NCBI GenBank assembly: GCA_030616365.1
Contig: JAUWXM010000025.1
Location: forward strand, 1 to 13,951
Reading direction: 5' to 3'
DNA: 13,951 nucleotides
From: a bacterium
GTDB lineage: Bacteria; UBP18; UBA7526
This document shows positions 6,782-13,951 of this stretch, piece by piece. The position numbers and the translations under genes are program-made. Below the pieces are notes generated by a model. It had not been told where the DNA came from. It saw only the letters and a program-made list of their open reading frames with translations, and searched no databases. Numbering within the stretch: position 1 is the stretch's first letter; the number at the start of each line of letters is the position of its first letter.

Positions 6782-7975
6782 ATGAAAAAGTTTTTGATAT
6801 TGGTTGGTCTCTTGAGTTTGAGTCTGGTTTTAGGGTGTACAGGAAAAAGGGTAAAGTTGGAATATAAGGTTAAAAAAGGAGATGTCCTACGATATAAGCA
6901 AATAACAACGGGACAAATAGAATTTAAAATAACTAATAGAAAACCGAAAATAACGAATATCAAAAAAGAAACATATTACATAATGAAGATAGAAAATATT
7001 GATGATAAGGGAGTGGCCCAAGCGAGCATGACTATTGAGGAAATAATGGAGAAAGAAAAGAATGGAGAAGAGACAAGTGAATTCTTCGATTTTAGTAATA
7101 GACCAATATTAATGGAGATAACCAAACAAGGAAAAATAGAGGTAAAGAACCAGGAAGAATGTAAAGCAATATTCAAAGAATTAGAGATGCCCTCTGTAGT
7201 TGTTCAATTTTCCCCTATTCTACCAGAGAAAAGGGTTAGAGTTGGTAGTACCTGGACTGATGAGGGAGAAATGACCTATCTCTTTTTTGACCTACCTCCC
7301 ATAGATATTAAACTTGAAAATAAAGTGATAGGTTTTGAAAAAATAGCAGGCGATGATTGTATCAAAATTCTAACTACGCAAAAAATAGCCATTCCTATCC
7401 AAAAAGGCAAAGCTACTTGGTATAAAGCCGAGATAACGATTAAAAATTTCAATTTAAGTAAAGAGTTCATTACCTACTTTGCTTATGATAAAGGAAGGCC
7501 TGTTAAGATGGAGGGGAAAATTGTTGGTGGAGAAAAGAGGATTTATAAACGCATCAGGAAAGGGAAGGAGCAAAGTTGGGAAACAGATGTAAAAAAGGAG
7601 TTATCGATTGTTTCAATCGAAGCAACTGCTGAAGAATATAAAGCGTGGAAAGAAGAAGTATCTAAAAGGGAATTCAAAAAGAGTCTCTATAAGACTGAAG
7701 CCTGGCGACATTATAAGAAAGGGGAAGATTTATATCACGAAGGTAAGTATGATCAAGCAATCGCCAGTTTCAGGAAAGCCTTAGAACAAAAGCCAAAGAC
7801 ACCTTGGGTAATTGCCTGGATACATGTAGAGTTGGGCTGGGCTTATGATAAAAAGGGCCTAAAAAGGGAGGCTAAGAAGGAATACAAATACGTATTAAAA
7901 TTTGCTGAAACTGTGAAAGAAAAAGATGAAAGGCTACTAAGAGCAATTCGTGCCGCTCAAAATAAACTTAAATGA
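6782..7975 (+). CDS. Putative lipoprotein with C-terminal TPR region
   Basis: I do not recognise a named family with certainty. The 397-residue product begins with a lipoprotein signal peptide: KK, a hydrophobic core and a lipobox-like VLGC with Cys19, so it is probably membrane-anchored outside the cytoplasm. Residues 25-300 form a lysine- and beta-rich region opening LEYKVKKGDVLRYKQ, which recalls poorly characterised DUF6263-like exported proteins (weak resemblance). Residues about 305-385 look like two tetratricopeptide repeats: AWRHYKKGEDLYHEGKYDQAIASFRKAL, then a helix pair around ELGWAYDKKGLKREAKKEYKYVL. TPRs usually mediate protein contacts. GAGGAG (6769-6774) lies seven bases before the ATG. 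The gene is notably AT-rich (positions 6901-6960 have 14 G/C in 60) compared with dapB. It sits between lysine and folate genes without an obvious functional tie. Confidence 0.7.
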   Translation: MKKFLILVGLLSLSLVLGCTGKRVKLEYKVKKGDVLRYKQITTGQIEFKITNRKPKITNIKKETYYIMKIENIDDKGVAQASMTIEEIMEKEKNGEETSEFFDFSNRPILMEITKQGKIEVKNQEECKAIFKELEMPSVVVQFSPILPEKRVRVGSTWTDEGEMTYLFFDLPPIDIKLENKVIGFEKIAGDDCIKILTTQKIAIPIQKGKATWYKAEITIKNFNLSKEFITYFAYDKGRPVKMEGKIVGGEKRIYKRIRKGKEQSWETDVKKELSIVSIEATAEEYKAWKEEVSKREFKKSLYKTEAWRHYKKGEDLYHEGKYDQAIASFRKALEQKPKTPWVIAWIHVELGWAYDKKGLKREAKKEYKYVLKFAETVKEKDERLLRAIRAAQNKLK

Positions 7976-8004
7976 AATATGTGAGATTTTTAGCTGAGAA
8001 TAAA

Positions 8005-8022
8005 GGAGATATCTGGAGATAT
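8005..8022 (+). promoter_or_regulatory. Duplicated ribosome-binding site before folB TTG start
   Basis: GGAGATAT is present at 8005-8012 and again at 8015-8022, a 10-bp tandem period. The second GGAG (8015-8018) is six bases before the TTG at 8025, a good spacing, and supports that unusual start. The first copy has no start codon at a suitable distance. Confidence 0.5.
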
Positions 8023-8024
8023 AT

Positions 8025-8393
8025 TTGGGAAGTTTGAAAGATAAAATCTTATTAAAGAACATTATCCTCTATGCCCATCTGGGAGTGAAGAAGGAGGAGA
8101 GGGAAGTAAGGCAGAAGGTCTCCGTAGATATAGAACTCTCTCTTAGCTTAGAAGAAGCAGCGCGAACGGACGATTTAGAGAAGACAGTAGATTACGAAAA
8201 GGTCTATAATCTGATTAAAGAGAGAATAGAGGCCAAGAAATATCATCTCCTTGAGGCTTTGGCTCAAGATATTGCCCAAGAGATCCTGAAAAATTTTAAA
8301 GTAGAAGAGGTTCTAGTTCAAGCCAAGAAGCCTCAAGTGAAGTTGGCCGGCCCCCTGGACTATGTGGCAGTAGAGATGACTAGGCGCAAGTAA
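8025..8393 (+). CDS. folB: Dihydroneopterin aldolase
   Basis: This cytoplasmic enzyme of folate synthesis cleaves 7,8-dihydroneopterin to 6-hydroxymethyl-dihydropterin and glycolaldehyde. The 122 residues match the family (about 120). Visible features are ILYAHLGVKKEERE (14-27) with the conserved Glu region, TVDYEKVY with Tyr57, HLLEALAQDIAQEIL (74-88) with a conserved Glu, and the C-terminal VQAKKPQV with the catalytic-region lysine (K101/K102) followed by VAVEMTRRK. The start is TTG: no ATG or GTG lies at the right place and the GGAG six bases upstream fits. A second TTG at 8034 would trim three residues and cannot be excluded. folK, the next enzyme of the pathway, lies 120 bp downstream beyond a long hairpin. 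folP and folE are not seen. Confidence 0.93.
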   Translation: MGSLKDKILLKNIILYAHLGVKKEEREVRQKVSVDIELSLSLEEAARTDDLEKTVDYEKVYNLIKERIEAKKYHLLEALAQDIAQEILKNFKVEEVLVQAKKPQVKLAGPLDYVAVEMTRRK

Positions 8394-8399
8394 CATTTG

Positions 8400-8490
8400 G
8401 AGCGGGTCCTGCCTCGGCATTTTCTCTTCGTGGGCCCCTCCGCCCGGTGTAGATCCTCCCACTCATAGAAATCTGCCGAGTCACCCGCTC
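8400..8490. repeat. 91-bp long imperfect inverted repeat between folB and folK
   Basis: Starting at both ends, GAGCGGGT (8400-8407) pairs with ACCCGCTC (8483-8490), CTCGGCA (8413/8414-8419 region) with TGCCGAG (8474-8480), TTTCT-like bases (about 8421-8425) with AGAAA (8467-8471), and GTGGG (8430-8434) with CCCAC (8458-8462). A five-base bulge CCTGC (8408-8412) on the left arm has no partner on the right. The loop is C-rich. There is no T-tract after it. It ends 12 bases before the folK Shine-Dalgarno site. It could be a mobile repeat or a cis-acting RNA. Confidence 0.65.
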
Positions 8491-8513
8491 ACTACGACCA
8501 GCAGGAGCATAAG

Positions 8514-9002
8514 GTGGCGATTGCTTACATCTGTTTAGGTTCTAACTTAGGAAGAAAAAGAGCAAATATAAAAAGAGCTATTAAATTATTGAGTAAGAAA
8601 AAGGATGTCAAAATATTAAAGGTCTCATCACTATATGAGACAGAACCCGTAGGATATGTCAAGCAGGACTGGTTTGTCAATACTTGTCTGAAAGCAGAAA
8701 CCAATCTCAGTCCTCGCCAACTATTGAACACTCTAAAAGATATTGAAAAGCAGTTAAAGAGAAAAAAAGCCTTTCTTAAGTGGGGACCGAGAACCATTGA
8801 TTTAGATATCCTTCTCTATGACAATCTAAAGTTGACGACAAAGGATTTAGTCATTCCCCATCCCGAGATGCACAAAAGGGTCTTCGTCCTCATTCCCTTG
8901 ATGGAACTGGAACCTAATCTCGTCCATCCCACGAAGAGAAAATCTATTTTAGAACTTTTAGCAAATTTAAAGAAGAGCAAGAGAGTAAGAAAATTAACCT
9001 AA
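8514..9002 (+). CDS. folK: 2-amino-4-hydroxy-6-hydroxymethyldihydropteridine pyrophosphokinase (HPPK)
   Basis: This enzyme transfers pyrophosphate from ATP to 6-hydroxymethyl-dihydropterin, preparing it for dihydropteroate synthase. The 162 residues match the family. AYICLGSNLGRK (4-15) is the N-terminal signature, SSLYETEPVGYVKQDWFVN (38-56) forms part of the pterin site, and WGPRTIDLDILLYD (90-103) is the HPPK signature with the Mg-binding aspartates D96 and D98. IPHPEMHKRVFVLIPL (114-129) completes the pattern. The start is GTG at 8514 with AGGAG (8503-8507) six bases upstream. Translation may depend on the hairpin just upstream. The stop is 13 bases before the transporter binding-protein gene, so folK and the transporter are probably co-transcribed. 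Confidence 0.95.
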   Translation: MAIAYICLGSNLGRKRANIKRAIKLLSKKKDVKILKVSSLYETEPVGYVKQDWFVNTCLKAETNLSPRQLLNTLKDIEKQLKRKKAFLKWGPRTIDLDILLYDNLKLTTKDLVIPHPEMHKRVFVLIPLMELEPNLVHPTKRKSILELLANLKKSKRVRKLT

Positions 9003-9015
9003 CTGGAAGAATAAG

Positions 9016-10653
9016 ATGAAAAAGGTTATTCCGCTTTTAGCGGCATTTTTTTTATTGGGAATATTATTAGTAACTGGATGTAAACAAAAGGAAGAGATTG
9101 GAGCTCTTCCGGTGAAAAAAGAGATTGGAGAGCCAGCCTATGGGGATGCCATTGTTGTAGGCTCCATCGGGGATGCCCGGAATCTGGTTCCTATTCTGGC
9201 CTCGGATAGCGCCTCTGCTGACATCGTGGGATTAGTCTTTAATGGTCTGGTGAAGTACAATAAGGATATTGAGTTAGTGGGGGATCTCGCAAAATCCTGG
9301 GAGGTTTCAGAAGATGGCTTAGTCATCACCTTTTTCTTACGTAAAGGGGTAAGATGGCATGATGGCGCGCCCTTTACTTCTCGGGATGTTTTATTTACCT
9401 ATCAGAAGTTGATTGATCCCGAAGTGCCGACTCCTTATAGCGGTGACTTCGAAAGAATAGAAAGACTTAAGATACCGGATGACTATACTGTCAGGGTGAT
9501 CTATAAGGAGCCCTTCTCGCCTGGTCTTTCATCATGGGGGATGGCTATCATGCCCCAGCATCTCTTAGAGAAAGAGGATCTGAGTAATACCAAGTTCAGT
9601 CGCCATCCCATAGGTACCGGCCCCTATAGGTTCAGGGAATGGATTACCGGGGACAGGATTATCTTGAAGGCAAACGAGGATTACTTTGAAGGAAGGCCAT
9701 ATATCGATAGGTATATCTACCGTATTATTCCCGATCAGGCGACCATGTTTCTGGAACTGAAATCAGAGGGTATCGATGAGGCAGGACTCACCCCCATTCA
9801 ATACGCCCGGCAGACCAATACTAATTACTTCAAGAAAAACTTCAATAAGTTTCGCTATCCCAGATTCGGCTATACCTATTTAGGATATAATCTATTGGAC
9901 CCTAGATTTACGGATAAGAGGGTGAGGCAGGCCATCTCTTATGCCATAGATAAAGAGGAGATCATAGACGGGGTATTACTGGGCCTGGGAAGGATAGGTA
10001 CTGGCCCCTTTCCTCCAGAATCCTGGGCCTATAACCCTCAAGTTGAAAGATATCCCTATAATCCAGAGAAGGCAAAGGAACTCCTTGCTCAGGCGGAATG
10101 GATAGATAGCGATGGGGATGGCTGGTTGGATAAGGGGGGAAGAATTTTTGAGTTCACCATCCTCATCAATCAGGGAAATGAAGCTCGGAGGAAGACTGCA
10201 GAGATCATTCAAAGAAGATTGAGGGAAGTTGGGATAAGAGCAAAGATCAGGGTGGTGGAGTGGACCGCCTTTATCAATGAGTTTGTAGATAAGAAAAGGT
10301 TTGAGACCATTATTCTTGGTTGGTCGCTTGCCAGGGATCCAGACCCCTATGACATCTGGCATTCATCGAAGACAAAGGAAGGGGAGTTCAACTTCATCTC
10401 CTATAAGAATGAGGAGCTCGATCGCCTTCTCCTTGAGGGAAGGAGAACCTTTGACAGAGATAAAAGGAAAAAGATCTATCACAGAATCCATGAAATCTTG
10501 GCAGAGGAACAGCCCTATATCTTCTTCTATGTTCCGGATGCCCTGCCCCTGGTTCATGCCAGATTCAGGGGCATAGAGCCCGCCCCCTTGGGGATCGGCT
10601 ACAACTTCATAAAGTGGTATGTTCCCAAAGAAGAGCAGAAGTATACCCAGTAA
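9016..10653 (+). CDS. Peptide/nickel-type ABC transporter substrate-binding lipoprotein (SBP_bac_5)
   Basis: This 545-residue cluster-C binding protein captures peptides (other members bind nickel or sugars) outside the membrane and delivers them to the permeases encoded next. The signal peptide MKKVIPLLAAFFLLGILLVTGC has a lipobox with Cys22. Family signatures are GLVKYNKDIELVGDLAKSW, the FFLRKGVRWHDGAPFTSRDVLFTYQ segment, HPIGTGPYRF (SBP_bac_5 motif), VRQAISYAIDKEEI and YNPEKAKELLAQA. A DSDGDGWLD loop (364-372) has Asp at EF-hand positions 1, 3, 5 and 9 and may bind calcium; such loops recur in this family. GGAAG (9005-9009) sits six bases before ATG 9016. The spacer to the permease gene holds a CATTGAA repeat. 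Substrate cannot be read from sequence, although the full B-C-D-F partner set fits oligo- or dipeptides best. Confidence 0.93.
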   Translation: MKKVIPLLAAFFLLGILLVTGCKQKEEIGALPVKKEIGEPAYGDAIVVGSIGDARNLVPILASDSASADIVGLVFNGLVKYNKDIELVGDLAKSWEVSEDGLVITFFLRKGVRWHDGAPFTSRDVLFTYQKLIDPEVPTPYSGDFERIERLKIPDDYTVRVIYKEPFSPGLSSWGMAIMPQHLLEKEDLSNTKFSRHPIGTGPYRFREWITGDRIILKANEDYFEGRPYIDRYIYRIIPDQATMFLELKSEGIDEAGLTPIQYARQTNTNYFKKNFNKFRYPRFGYTYLGYNLLDPRFTDKRVRQAISYAIDKEEIIDGVLLGLGRIGTGPFPPESWAYNPQVERYPYNPEKAKELLAQAEWIDSDGDGWLDKGGRIFEFTILINQGNEARRKTAEIIQRRLREVGIRAKIRVVEWTAFINEFVDKKRFETIILGWSLARDPDPYDIWHSSKTKEGEFNFISYKNEELDRLLLEGRRTFDRDKRKKIYHRIHEILAEEQPYIFFYVPDALPLVHARFRGIEPAPLGIGYNFIKWYVPKEEQKYTQ

Positions 10654-10654
10654 T

Positions 10655-10689
10655 CATTGAACATTGAACAATTAACAATGAACATTGAA
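10655..10689. repeat. CATTGAA intergenic repeat
   Basis: CATTGAA occurs at 10655, 10662 and 10683. CATTG (10662-10666) and CAATG (10676-10680) flank an AATT centre and form a small palindrome. It begins just after the stop of the binding-protein gene. The remaining spacer to 10729 holds the permease ribosome site GGAGG (10720-10724) and nothing else I can identify. Confidence 0.5.
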
Positions 10690-10729
10690 TAAGTAGAAGA
10701 GTAAGAAAGTAATGGTGATGGAGGCGTAA

Positions 10730-11701
10730 ATGCTTCGTTATTTAACCCGAAGATTATTACAGATGATTCCCCTATTAATCGGGATAACCATTATCTCCTT
10801 TGCTGTTATTCACTTAGCGCCTGGTGAGCCGACAGACCTGGTAACCGATCTCCAACCCAAGGTCTCCGCCCAGGCAGCGGAAAGACTGAGACATCTCTAT
10901 GGGTTGGATAGACCTCTTCACATCCAGTATCTGGACTGGCTAAAAAGGCTTGTCAAGTTAGATATGGGAAGGTCCTTTCTCGATAATCGCTTGGTTAGCG
11001 TAAAGATTTTAGAGAGACTACCCGTCACCATCACCATAAATGTCTTATCTTTATTACTCATCATTATCGTTGCTCTTCCCATCGGTATCGTTTCTGCCAC
11101 CAGACAGTACTCTCTATTTGATAAAGCAAGTACGGTATTCGTCTTTTTAGGCTTCGCTACTCCCACCTTCTGGTTTGCACTACTTCTCATGATCCTGTTC
11201 GGGATAAAGTTAGGCTGGCTCCCCATCTCTGGCTTAAGATCCCTCTCCGCTGCTTCCTTTTCTTTCGGGGGGAGATTATTAGATATGGCCAGGCACTTAA
11301 TCTTACCGGTCTTTGTCTCTGCCTTTGGAGGATTGGCCGGCTTCTCAAGATATATGAGATCCAATATGCTTGAGGTCATCCATCAGGATTATATTAGAAC
11401 TGCCCGGGCAAAGGGACTCTCCGAGAGAGCAGTCATCTACAAGCACGCCCTACGCAATGCCCTTTTACCCATTGTCACTATCTTAGGGCTTTCGGTTCCG
11501 GCCTTGATCGGAGGAAGCGTAATCTTCGAATCCATATTTGCTATCCCGGGAATGGGGAGGCTCTTCTATGAATCGGTCATGGCCCGGGATTATCCGGTAA
11601 TCATGGGAGGATTGGTCATTGGAGCGATTCTAACATTATTGGGAAATTTAATCGCAGATATAACCTATGCCTATGTCGATCCCAGGATAAGGTATAAGTA
11701 A
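10730..11701 (+). CDS. oppB: ABC transporter permease, OppB/DppB type
   Basis: This is one of two inner-membrane subunits forming the peptide channel. The 323 residues begin MLRYLTRRLLQMIPLLIGITIISFAV, the standard N-terminus and first membrane helix of DppB/OppB proteins. HLAPGEPTD and LYGLDRPLHIQYLDWL follow in the periplasmic segment. Further membrane helices lie near 100-122, 135-160, 188-206, 246-268 and 288-312. The EAA coupling loop, DYIRTARAKGLSERAVIYKHALRNALLPI (about 220-248), contacts the ATPases. GGAGG (10720-10724) is five bases before the ATG. The stop is one base from the next permease start. OppB and DppB cannot be separated by sequence reading alone, so the symbol is a family-level choice. 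Confidence 0.93.
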   Translation: MLRYLTRRLLQMIPLLIGITIISFAVIHLAPGEPTDLVTDLQPKVSAQAAERLRHLYGLDRPLHIQYLDWLKRLVKLDMGRSFLDNRLVSVKILERLPVTITINVLSLLLIIIVALPIGIVSATRQYSLFDKASTVFVFLGFATPTFWFALLLMILFGIKLGWLPISGLRSLSAASFSFGGRLLDMARHLILPVFVSAFGGLAGFSRYMRSNMLEVIHQDYIRTARAKGLSERAVIYKHALRNALLPIVTILGLSVPALIGGSVIFESIFAIPGMGRLFYESVMARDYPVIMGGLVIGAILTLLGNLIADITYAYVDPRIRYK

Positions 11702-11702
11702 T

Positions 11703-12551
11703 ATGAAAGAAGAGAGACTTTCGAGAATAATCTGGAGAAGATTCAGGAGGAATAAGCTTGCTGTGGGTGGTGGCATCCTGGTATTGTTTTTATTTATTAT
11801 TGCTTTTCTTGCCCCCTTGCTTTCTCCATATGATCCAGGCGAGATTAATGTCAAGAATATCCTTCTTTCCCCGAGCAGGGCCCATCTCTTAGGAACGGAT
11901 GAATTGGGAAGGGACATCCTCTCCCGGATGATCTGGGCTTCCCGCATCTCTTTGAAAGTAGGCTTTGTTGCCATGGGGATTGCCATCCTCATCGGGATAA
12001 TCCTGGGTGCTCTTGCCGGCTACTATGGAGGGAGGATAGACAATCTCATCATGCGTTTTGTGGATATCATGCTCTGCTTCCCCACCTTCTTTCTAATCTT
12101 GGCAGTAATCGCTATCTTAGAGCCCTCTATTACCAATATTATGGTTGTTATCGGTATCACCTCCTGGCCAGGGATTGCCCGGCTATTACGGGCTGAGTTC
12201 TTAAGCCTCAAAGAGCGGGAATTCGTCGCTGCCGCCCGTGCCTTAGGGGCAAGTGATAGAAAGATCATCTTTAGACATATTCTTCCCAATGCCCTGGCCC
12301 CGGTAGTGGTCGCTGCCACTTTAGGAGTAGCGGGTGCTATTCTAACAGAATCTGCCCTCTCCTTCTTAGGCATTGGAGTTCAGCCACCTACACCCAGCTG
12401 GGGGAATATCCTGACAAGTGGAAAGGCATATATTGACCTCGCCTGGTGGCTATCCCTCTTCCCTGGATTGGCAATTCTCATCACTGTCCTGGGCTATACC
12501 CTTTTGGGAGAGGGCTTAAAGGACGCCCTCAATCCCAGGCTGGAGAGATAG
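11703..12551 (+). CDS. oppC: ABC transporter permease, OppC/DppC type
   Basis: This is the second channel subunit, partner of the upstream permease. The 282 residues carry the family N-terminal pattern RRFRRNKLAVGGGILVLFLFI with a first helix at about 20-40, followed by APLLSPYDP and HLLGTDELGRDILSRMIWASRISL (61-84), a hallmark of DppC/OppC proteins. The EAA loop EFVAAARALGASDRKIIFRHILPNALAPV lies at about 173-201, followed by TESALSFLGIGVQPPTPSWG (215-234). Only one base separates it from the preceding stop and one base from the following start, so the transporter genes are tightly coupled. The ribosome site is weak (AAGG, 11689-11692), consistent with reinitiation from the upstream gene. 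Confidence 0.94.
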   Translation: MKEERLSRIIWRRFRRNKLAVGGGILVLFLFIIAFLAPLLSPYDPGEINVKNILLSPSRAHLLGTDELGRDILSRMIWASRISLKVGFVAMGIAILIGIILGALAGYYGGRIDNLIMRFVDIMLCFPTFFLILAVIAILEPSITNIMVVIGITSWPGIARLLRAEFLSLKEREFVAAARALGASDRKIIFRHILPNALAPVVVAATLGVAGAILTESALSFLGIGVQPPTPSWGNILTSGKAYIDLAWWLSLFPGLAILITVLGYTLLGEGLKDALNPRLER

Positions 12552-12552
12552 A

Positions 12553-13512
12553 ATGTTACTCGAAGTGAAGAACCTCTCCACTTATTTCTATACAGAGGAT
12601 GGGATATCGAGAGCAGTGGATGGGGTAGACTTTGAGATAGGAGAAAGAGAGATCCTGGGATTGGCAGGGGAGAGCGCCTGCGGAAAAACAGTGACCGCTC
12701 TATCTATCTTGAGACTTGTTTCTCCACCAGGCAGGATTGTAAGGGGAGAGGTCCTTTATAAAAGTAGAGATTTACTAAAATATTCTGTAGATGAGATGAG
12801 AGAGATAAGGGGGAGAGAGATATCCATGGTCTTTCAGGAACCCACTACCTCTCTCAACCCGGTCTTCACCATTGGGGATCAGATCATAGAGACCCTAATC
12901 CTTCATCAACAATTGAAGAAAAAAGAGGCCCAGAAAAAAGCGGTCCAATTACTTAATCTCGTTAATATCCCTTCACCAGAATCGAGAATCCATGACTATC
13001 CCCATAACTTAAGTGGAGGGATGAAACAGAGGGCCATGATTGCCATGGCCCTATCCTGTAATCCCTCCCTCTTAATCGCCGATGAGCCTACTACTGCTCT
13101 GGATGTTACCATTCAGGCCCAGATTCTGGAATTACTTAAAGAGTTACAGAAAAGACTCAAGATGAGTATCCTGCTCATCACTCATAACTTAGGCATCATC
13201 TCTCAGGTTGCAAATAGGGTAGCCATAATGTATGCCGGGCGAATAGTAGAGCAGGGGACGACAGAAAAGATACTTAAAGACCCTCTTCATCCCTATACTA
13301 AGGGATTATTGGAATCCATTCCCAGAATAGAGACTACCCGGAAACGCCTGCCAACTATTGAAGGTATGGTTCCCAAGCCAATCCAGTGGCCCACTGGATG
13401 TAGATTTCATCCCAGATGTCCTGTGAAATTATCTATGTGCAGTGAGAAAGAGCCGGAGATGAGAGAAGTTGCTCCAGGACATAGAGTGAAATGCCATTTG
13501 GTCGAGCGTTAG
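12553..13512 (+). CDS. oppD: ABC transporter ATP-binding protein, OppD/DppD type
   Basis: This is a cytoplasmic ATPase that pairs with the OppF-like subunit to drive import. In 319 residues all ABC motifs are present: Walker A GESACGKT (39-46), Q-loop Q95 in MVFQEPTTSLNP, signature LSGGMKQR (153-160), Walker B LLIADE (173-178) with the catalytic Glu, and H211 in LLITHN. The C-terminal oligopeptide-transporter domain holds GCRFHPRCP, C296 and C314, the four-cysteine pattern seen in this family, where some members bind an iron-sulfur cluster. Walker A reads ESACGKT where GESGSGKS or GESGCGKS is usual, so Ala replaces the second Gly. GGAGAG (12542-12547) is five bases before the ATG. Confidence 0.95.
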   Translation: MLLEVKNLSTYFYTEDGISRAVDGVDFEIGEREILGLAGESACGKTVTALSILRLVSPPGRIVRGEVLYKSRDLLKYSVDEMREIRGREISMVFQEPTTSLNPVFTIGDQIIETLILHQQLKKKEAQKKAVQLLNLVNIPSPESRIHDYPHNLSGGMKQRAMIAMALSCNPSLLIADEPTTALDVTIQAQILELLKELQKRLKMSILLITHNLGIISQVANRVAIMYAGRIVEQGTTEKILKDPLHPYTKGLLESIPRIETTRKRLPTIEGMVPKPIQWPTGCRFHPRCPVKLSMCSEKEPEMREVAPGHRVKCHLVER

Positions 13513-13522
13513 CGAGGAGAGA

Positions 13523-13951
13523 ATGGAACCCTTACTAAGAGTCGAGAATTTAAAGAAGTATTTCCCAGTAGAGAGAGGAATATTTAAGAAAGAGGTAGCC
13601 CGGATAAGGGCGGTGGATGGAATAAGTTTCTCTTTAGAAAGAGGAGAGACCTTAAGCCTGGTAGGGGAATCTGGCTGTGGGAAGACGACTGTAGCAAGGT
13701 TAATCCTCAGGCTCCTTGAGCCAACCTCTGGAGCCATCTACTTTAAAGGGAAGAATATCTTCACTCTAAATAAGAAAGAGATGTTTCAAATTCGAGGCAT
13801 GATGCAGATCGTATTCCAGGACCCTTTTGGCTCCCTCAATCCTCGCCAGAGGGTGGGTGATATTATCGGGGAAGCACTCTCTATCCATAACCTAGCCCAG
13901 GATGGAAGAAGGGAAAGGATTGGAGAACTATTGAGAACTGTGGGACTGGAG
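13523..13951 (+). CDS. oppF: ABC transporter ATP-binding protein, OppF/DppF type (3' end outside window)
   Basis: This is the second ATPase subunit of the peptide importer, truncated by the window edge after 143 codons of an expected 320 or so. The ATG at 13523 is preceded by AGGAG (13515-13519) and lies 10 bases after the oppD stop. The sequence begins MEPLLRVENLKKYFPVERGIF with KKEVARIRAVDGISF, the characteristic OppF N-terminus. Walker A is the canonical GESGCGKTT (48-56) and the Q-loop is IVFQDPFGSLNPR (96-108). Signature, Walker B and H-loop lie beyond the window. No stop interrupts the frame. Confidence 0.94.
   Translation, partial: MEPLLRVENLKKYFPVERGIFKKEVARIRAVDGISFSLERGETLSLVGESGCGKTTVARLILRLLEPTSGAIYFKGKNIFTLNKKEMFQIRGMMQIVFQDPFGSLNPRQRVGDIIGEALSIHNLAQDGRRERIGELLRTVGLE

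Noticed and set aside
8400..8490. Terminator or known riboswitch (THF type) upstream of folK
   Set aside because: No T-tract follows, and I could not match a known riboswitch consensus by eye. It is described only as a structured inverted repeat.
1097..13737. Numerous 63-153 codon minus-strand ORFs and a forward ORF at 10301-10576
   Set aside because: All lie opposite or out of frame within genes supported by family motifs. Their translations are Ser/Ile-rich shadows without recognisable domains.

Overview
The window is about 14 kb of a bacterial chromosome with every gene on the + strand and gaps of at most about 210 bp. Bacterial origin is shown by the diaminopimelate-type lysine genes dapA and dapB, strong Shine-Dalgarno sites (AGGAGGT before dapA), two lipobox lipoproteins and a peptide ABC transporter. 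GC is moderate and Arg/Ile codons lean to AGA, AGG and ATA. The dispersed CACGGAT repeats and the CFI-box tail suggest an uncultured, repeat-rich lineage (an Omnitrophota-like candidate phylum is my weak guess). The sequence alone does not fix the taxonomy.

Layout. Positions 1-442: the 3' end of argG. 495-2072: a secreted C45-family (Ntn-hydrolase) acyltransferase/peptidase with a C-terminal CFI-box tail, lodged between argG and argH. 2084-3448: argH. 3654-6677: lysA, dapA and dapB. 6782-7975: a lysine-rich, AT-rich lipoprotein with a C-terminal TPR region. 8025-9002: folB and folK. 9016-13951: a five-gene peptide/nickel-type ABC transporter (binding protein, two permeases, two ATPases), the last gene cut by the window end.

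How the genes work together. argG and argH perform the last two steps of arginine synthesis. dapA and dapB start the lysine/DAP branch and lysA ends it, so this is an amino-acid biosynthesis cluster that also feeds peptidoglycan. folB and folK are consecutive steps of the pterin branch of folate synthesis. The transporter probably imports peptides. The C45 protein and the TPR lipoprotein are exported and have no obvious tie to these pathways.

The most unusual layer is non-coding. Five spacers hold five different short repeat or structured elements: a 180-bp inverted-repeat element (argH-lysA), a CACGGAT/GACGCGAAT repeat (dapA-dapB), a twin-hairpin element between 12-bp direct repeats (dapB-lipoprotein), a 91-bp long hairpin (folB-folK) and a CATTGAA repeat (binding protein-permease). 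A second CACGGAT array lies in frame inside the CFI-box coding sequence and adds about 11 residues to that domain. I see no convincing rho-independent terminator, tRNA, rRNA, CRISPR array or transposase gene.
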